Positions 62,665 to 64,000 of a stretch of 64,000 bases of DNA are shown here, in pieces. Position numbers and translations under genes: made by a program. The stretch spans positions 102,631-166,630 of the forward strand of contig PEAM01000004.1 of NCBI GenBank assembly GCA_002753565.1, written 5' to 3'. Source of the DNA: Magnetococcales bacterium (GTDB taxonomy: Bacteria; Pseudomonadota; Magnetococcia; Magnetococcales; JADFYX01). The notes under the pieces were generated by a model, which searched no databases, was not told the origin of the DNA, and saw nothing but the letters and a program-made list of their open reading frames with translations. Each line of letters opens with the position of its first letter. Within the stretch, counting starts at the first letter, position 1.

Positions 62665-63528
62665 TTACCCTCCCAGCCGTTTTCGCAGTTCCCTCCCTTT
62701 TGCGATCATGGCAGCAACCTCCTCCTGAGAACGGTTTGCAAAGTACTCGTCACGCTCCCGTTGCTTTGCAGCCTCATTTTCCCTCGCCAGTCTGGCCTCC
62801 TGTGCCGCTTTCCTCCGCTCAGCAACTACAAGGGCACGTTCTGGTAGAAACTCCCCCTTGGCGGCCAGTGTGGCCAGCTTTCTCGCGTACCCGGAAGGAC
62901 TCTCTACAGGTTTGGCGGTTCCAGCCTCTGCGGCCTCTAGTCGGCCTGTAAGTTCGTCCAGGATGGTCTGAGCCGTATCCGGCTGGTGGCCTGCAAGGTG
63001 GTGGGAGATTACCTTGCGCTCCTCGCCGGACAGCCTTCCAGGAAAAATCAAATCAGCACAACCACCACCATCTGGTGGGGCAGGCTTCATCTTCACCGGC
63101 TCCAGCTTCCTGGCCGGTCGTTGGTGTGGTTTGTTCTCTTCTTCTGTTCTCTTAGTCTGTTCCGGTAATCCGCCGCGATCGGGCTGAGCAATCCCTGGGG
63201 ATTGGGGTGCTTGATCATTTTTGAACGCCACGCGAAGATGTGGAGGCACCCTCATGTGGTACCGGCTTGTGGAGCGGCCGCCACCGCTCTCACGTTTCAA
63301 CCAGCCGAGTTCCTCCAACTGGCGGGTGATGACCGATACCCTGGCCAGGGAAACCCCCGCCCTTTCGGCGAGGGTTGCACGTGACGGCCAGCAGACCGGA
63401 CGCTCCCGGCTGGCAAAACTAAACAAAGCGGTCAACACCCGGAATCCGGATGCGGCCAGACGTTGATCCAGAAGAGCGCCAATGGGGATCTGCGCGAACT
63501 GTCCGAAGTCGGCGGCCTGGGCATTCAT
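62665..63528 (-). CDS. Winged-helix replication-type protein
   Basis: 287 residues from the ATG at 63528, which overlaps the stop of the next gene (ATGA). An N-terminal winged helix (LTALFSFASRERPVCWPSRATLAERAGVSLARVSVITRQLEELGWLKRE) of the helix_turn_helix_36 type seen in phage and plasmid replication proteins. A Lys/Pro-rich linker follows, then a helical C-terminal region rich in Arg/Glu/Ala (ERRKAAQEARLARENEAAKQRERDEYF). Likely part of a mobile element distinct from the inovirus. Hairpin array immediately downstream. Confidence 0.7.
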   Translation of the reverse strand: MNAQAADFGQFAQIPIGALLDQRLAASGFRVLTALFSFASRERPVCWPSRATLAERAGVSLARVSVITRQLEELGWLKRESGGGRSTSRYHMRVPPHLRVAFKNDQAPQSPGIAQPDRGGLPEQTKRTEEENKPHQRPARKLEPVKMKPAPPDGGGCADLIFPGRLSGEERKVISHHLAGHQPDTAQTILDELTGRLEAAEAGTAKPVESPSGYARKLATLAAKGEFLPERALVVAERRKAAQEARLARENEAAKQRERDEYFANRSQEEVAAMIAKGRELRKRLGG

Positions 63529-63761
63529 GACGCACCCCCTTCCCGGATCTGCCAGTCGGCGAGGATGGCCATGGAATCCTGGGCAGCATTCCAAGCATCG
63601 CACATGGCCCGGAAAGCCTCGTCTCGACCTTGAAAGTTACCGGTGGCGCGTAAGATACCCATGGTGCGCCCTATGGCAGTGGTGGCCCGGAAAAGCTCCT
63701 TTTGATGTTCCAGGAACGGAAAAGGATCTACCTCCTGGTGGGCAATCGCTTGAACAGCCAT
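63525..63761 (-). CDS. Small hypothetical protein of a second mobile element
   Basis: 78 residues from the ATG at 63761 (GGAGG nearby). Predicted helical, with hydrophobic and Ala-rich segments (FRAMCDAWNAAQDSMAILADW). No recognised family. It is coupled to the winged-helix gene by ATGA overlap and lies 1 bp from the preceding gene, so all three form one transcript. Confidence 0.55.
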   Translation of the reverse strand: MAVQAIAHQEVDPFPFLEHQKELFRATTAIGRTMGILRATGNFQGRDEAFRAMCDAWNAAQDSMAILADWQIREGGAS

Positions 63762-63762
63762 T

Positions 63763-64000
63763 TCACACCTCCGCCGATTCAAGAGCCATAAGACCGGCCA
63801 AGCTGGAGACCGCCATTTGCTGGCTCGGCTTTTTTGGACACGGTTCCGACCATCGGCCAGGGAGCTTCCTCCCGGTCAAAGCCTCTCCCATGGCTTCCAT
63901 GGCTCTCTCCAAATGGTCGGAGGCCAGCCGTACCCGGTTGGATGTATCGGCGTCCGTGATGTGTCGGCTGGCGTTGAAGCGGGCCTTTTTCAAATGGCGG
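63763..64000 (-). CDS. Partial hypothetical protein at window edge
   Basis: At least 76 codons, open to the right edge, so the true start may lie outside (a TTG at 63993 is possible). Helical, with charged N-terminal part and RLASDHLERAMEAMGEALTGRKLPGRW in the middle. No family recognised. First visible gene of the small operon that includes the replication-type protein. Confidence 0.5.
   Translation of the reverse strand, partial: RHLKKARFNASRHITDADTSNRVRLASDHLERAMEAMGEALTGRKLPGRWSEPCPKKPSQQMAVSSLAGLMALESAEV

Noticed and set aside
1..64000. Magnetosome gene cluster
   Set aside because: No mam or mms-type genes are visible despite the lineage guess.

Overview
The window is chromosomal DNA of a Gram-negative bacterium. 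It has lipoproteins with lipoboxes, a BamE-like protein, OmpA, RlpA, lytic transglycosylases and a LolCDE/MacB-type exporter. The gene content points to a deep-branching alphaproteobacterium-like lineage, and Magnetococcia is my best guess (inference). Alphaproteobacterial traits are a GapR/DUF2312 protein, a PopZ-like protein directly upstream of valS, and a Cbp3-type cytochrome bc1 chaperone. A fused RlmK/RlmL methyltransferase, RlmD and an MdlA/MdlB-like pair are more familiar from gammaproteobacteria. No magnetosome genes are present.

Layout. 1-3.1 kb: end of modC (molybdate import) convergent with a moeB/thiF-type adenylyltransferase, then a lone XRE-S24 repressor and a YajD-like HNH protein. 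3.5-10.4 kb: DHH phosphoesterase, RlmKL, GapR, a DUF4139 protein, an RluA-type pseudouridine synthase and a small unknown protein, all on the minus strand. 10.8-17.1 kb: a tightly packed minus-strand cofactor operon, valS-nadC-birA-coaX followed by a SPOR protein. 17.1-19.5 kb: a 784-residue PopZ-like protein with an enormous Glu/Pro repeat tract. 19.5-23 kb: a cell-wall group (dacA, rlpA, mltB). 23-27 kb: a heterodimeric ABC exporter. 27-29.8 kb: rlmD, an OmpA-family protein and a LEA/WHy lipoprotein. 30-34.4 kb: an ABC exporter operon ending in an AttH/lipocalin-like protein. 34.5-39.9 kb: a PilZ protein, two divergent P-II-like proteins next to a DUF1538 transporter, and two glycosyltransferases. 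39.9-49.6 kb: pgk, a bc1 chaperone, a BamE-like lipoprotein with a long tail, a methylthioadenosine salvage pair, a CHAT-STAND-TPR protein, a pyrophosphate-dependent phosphofructokinase and a small unknown protein.

49.7-62.3 kb is a complete-looking filamentous phage (inovirus) prophage inserted in a tRNA-Thr(UGU) gene. It is bounded by a 49-bp perfect direct repeat (49768-49816 and 62264-62312). Reading leftward it carries an early regulatory module, an ssDNA-binding candidate, the coat proteins, a large Cys-rich tip protein, an anchor-only paralogue, a DUF2523 protein, Zot, a secretin, Rep and a tyrosine integrase. An XRE repressor and an AT-rich membrane protein run the opposite way. A 47-codon major coat gene sits at 58785-58928.

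62.3-64 kb, beyond attR, looks like the start of a second mobile element. It has a run of hairpins whose loops share TTTGAAA/TCTGAAA, then a winged-helix replication-type gene and two small genes.

The strongest candidates for undescribed biology are the PopZ-like giant, the CHAT-STAND-TPR protein that has lost its protease residues, the inovirus with its duplicated anchor domain and shared operators, and the hairpin array beside attR.
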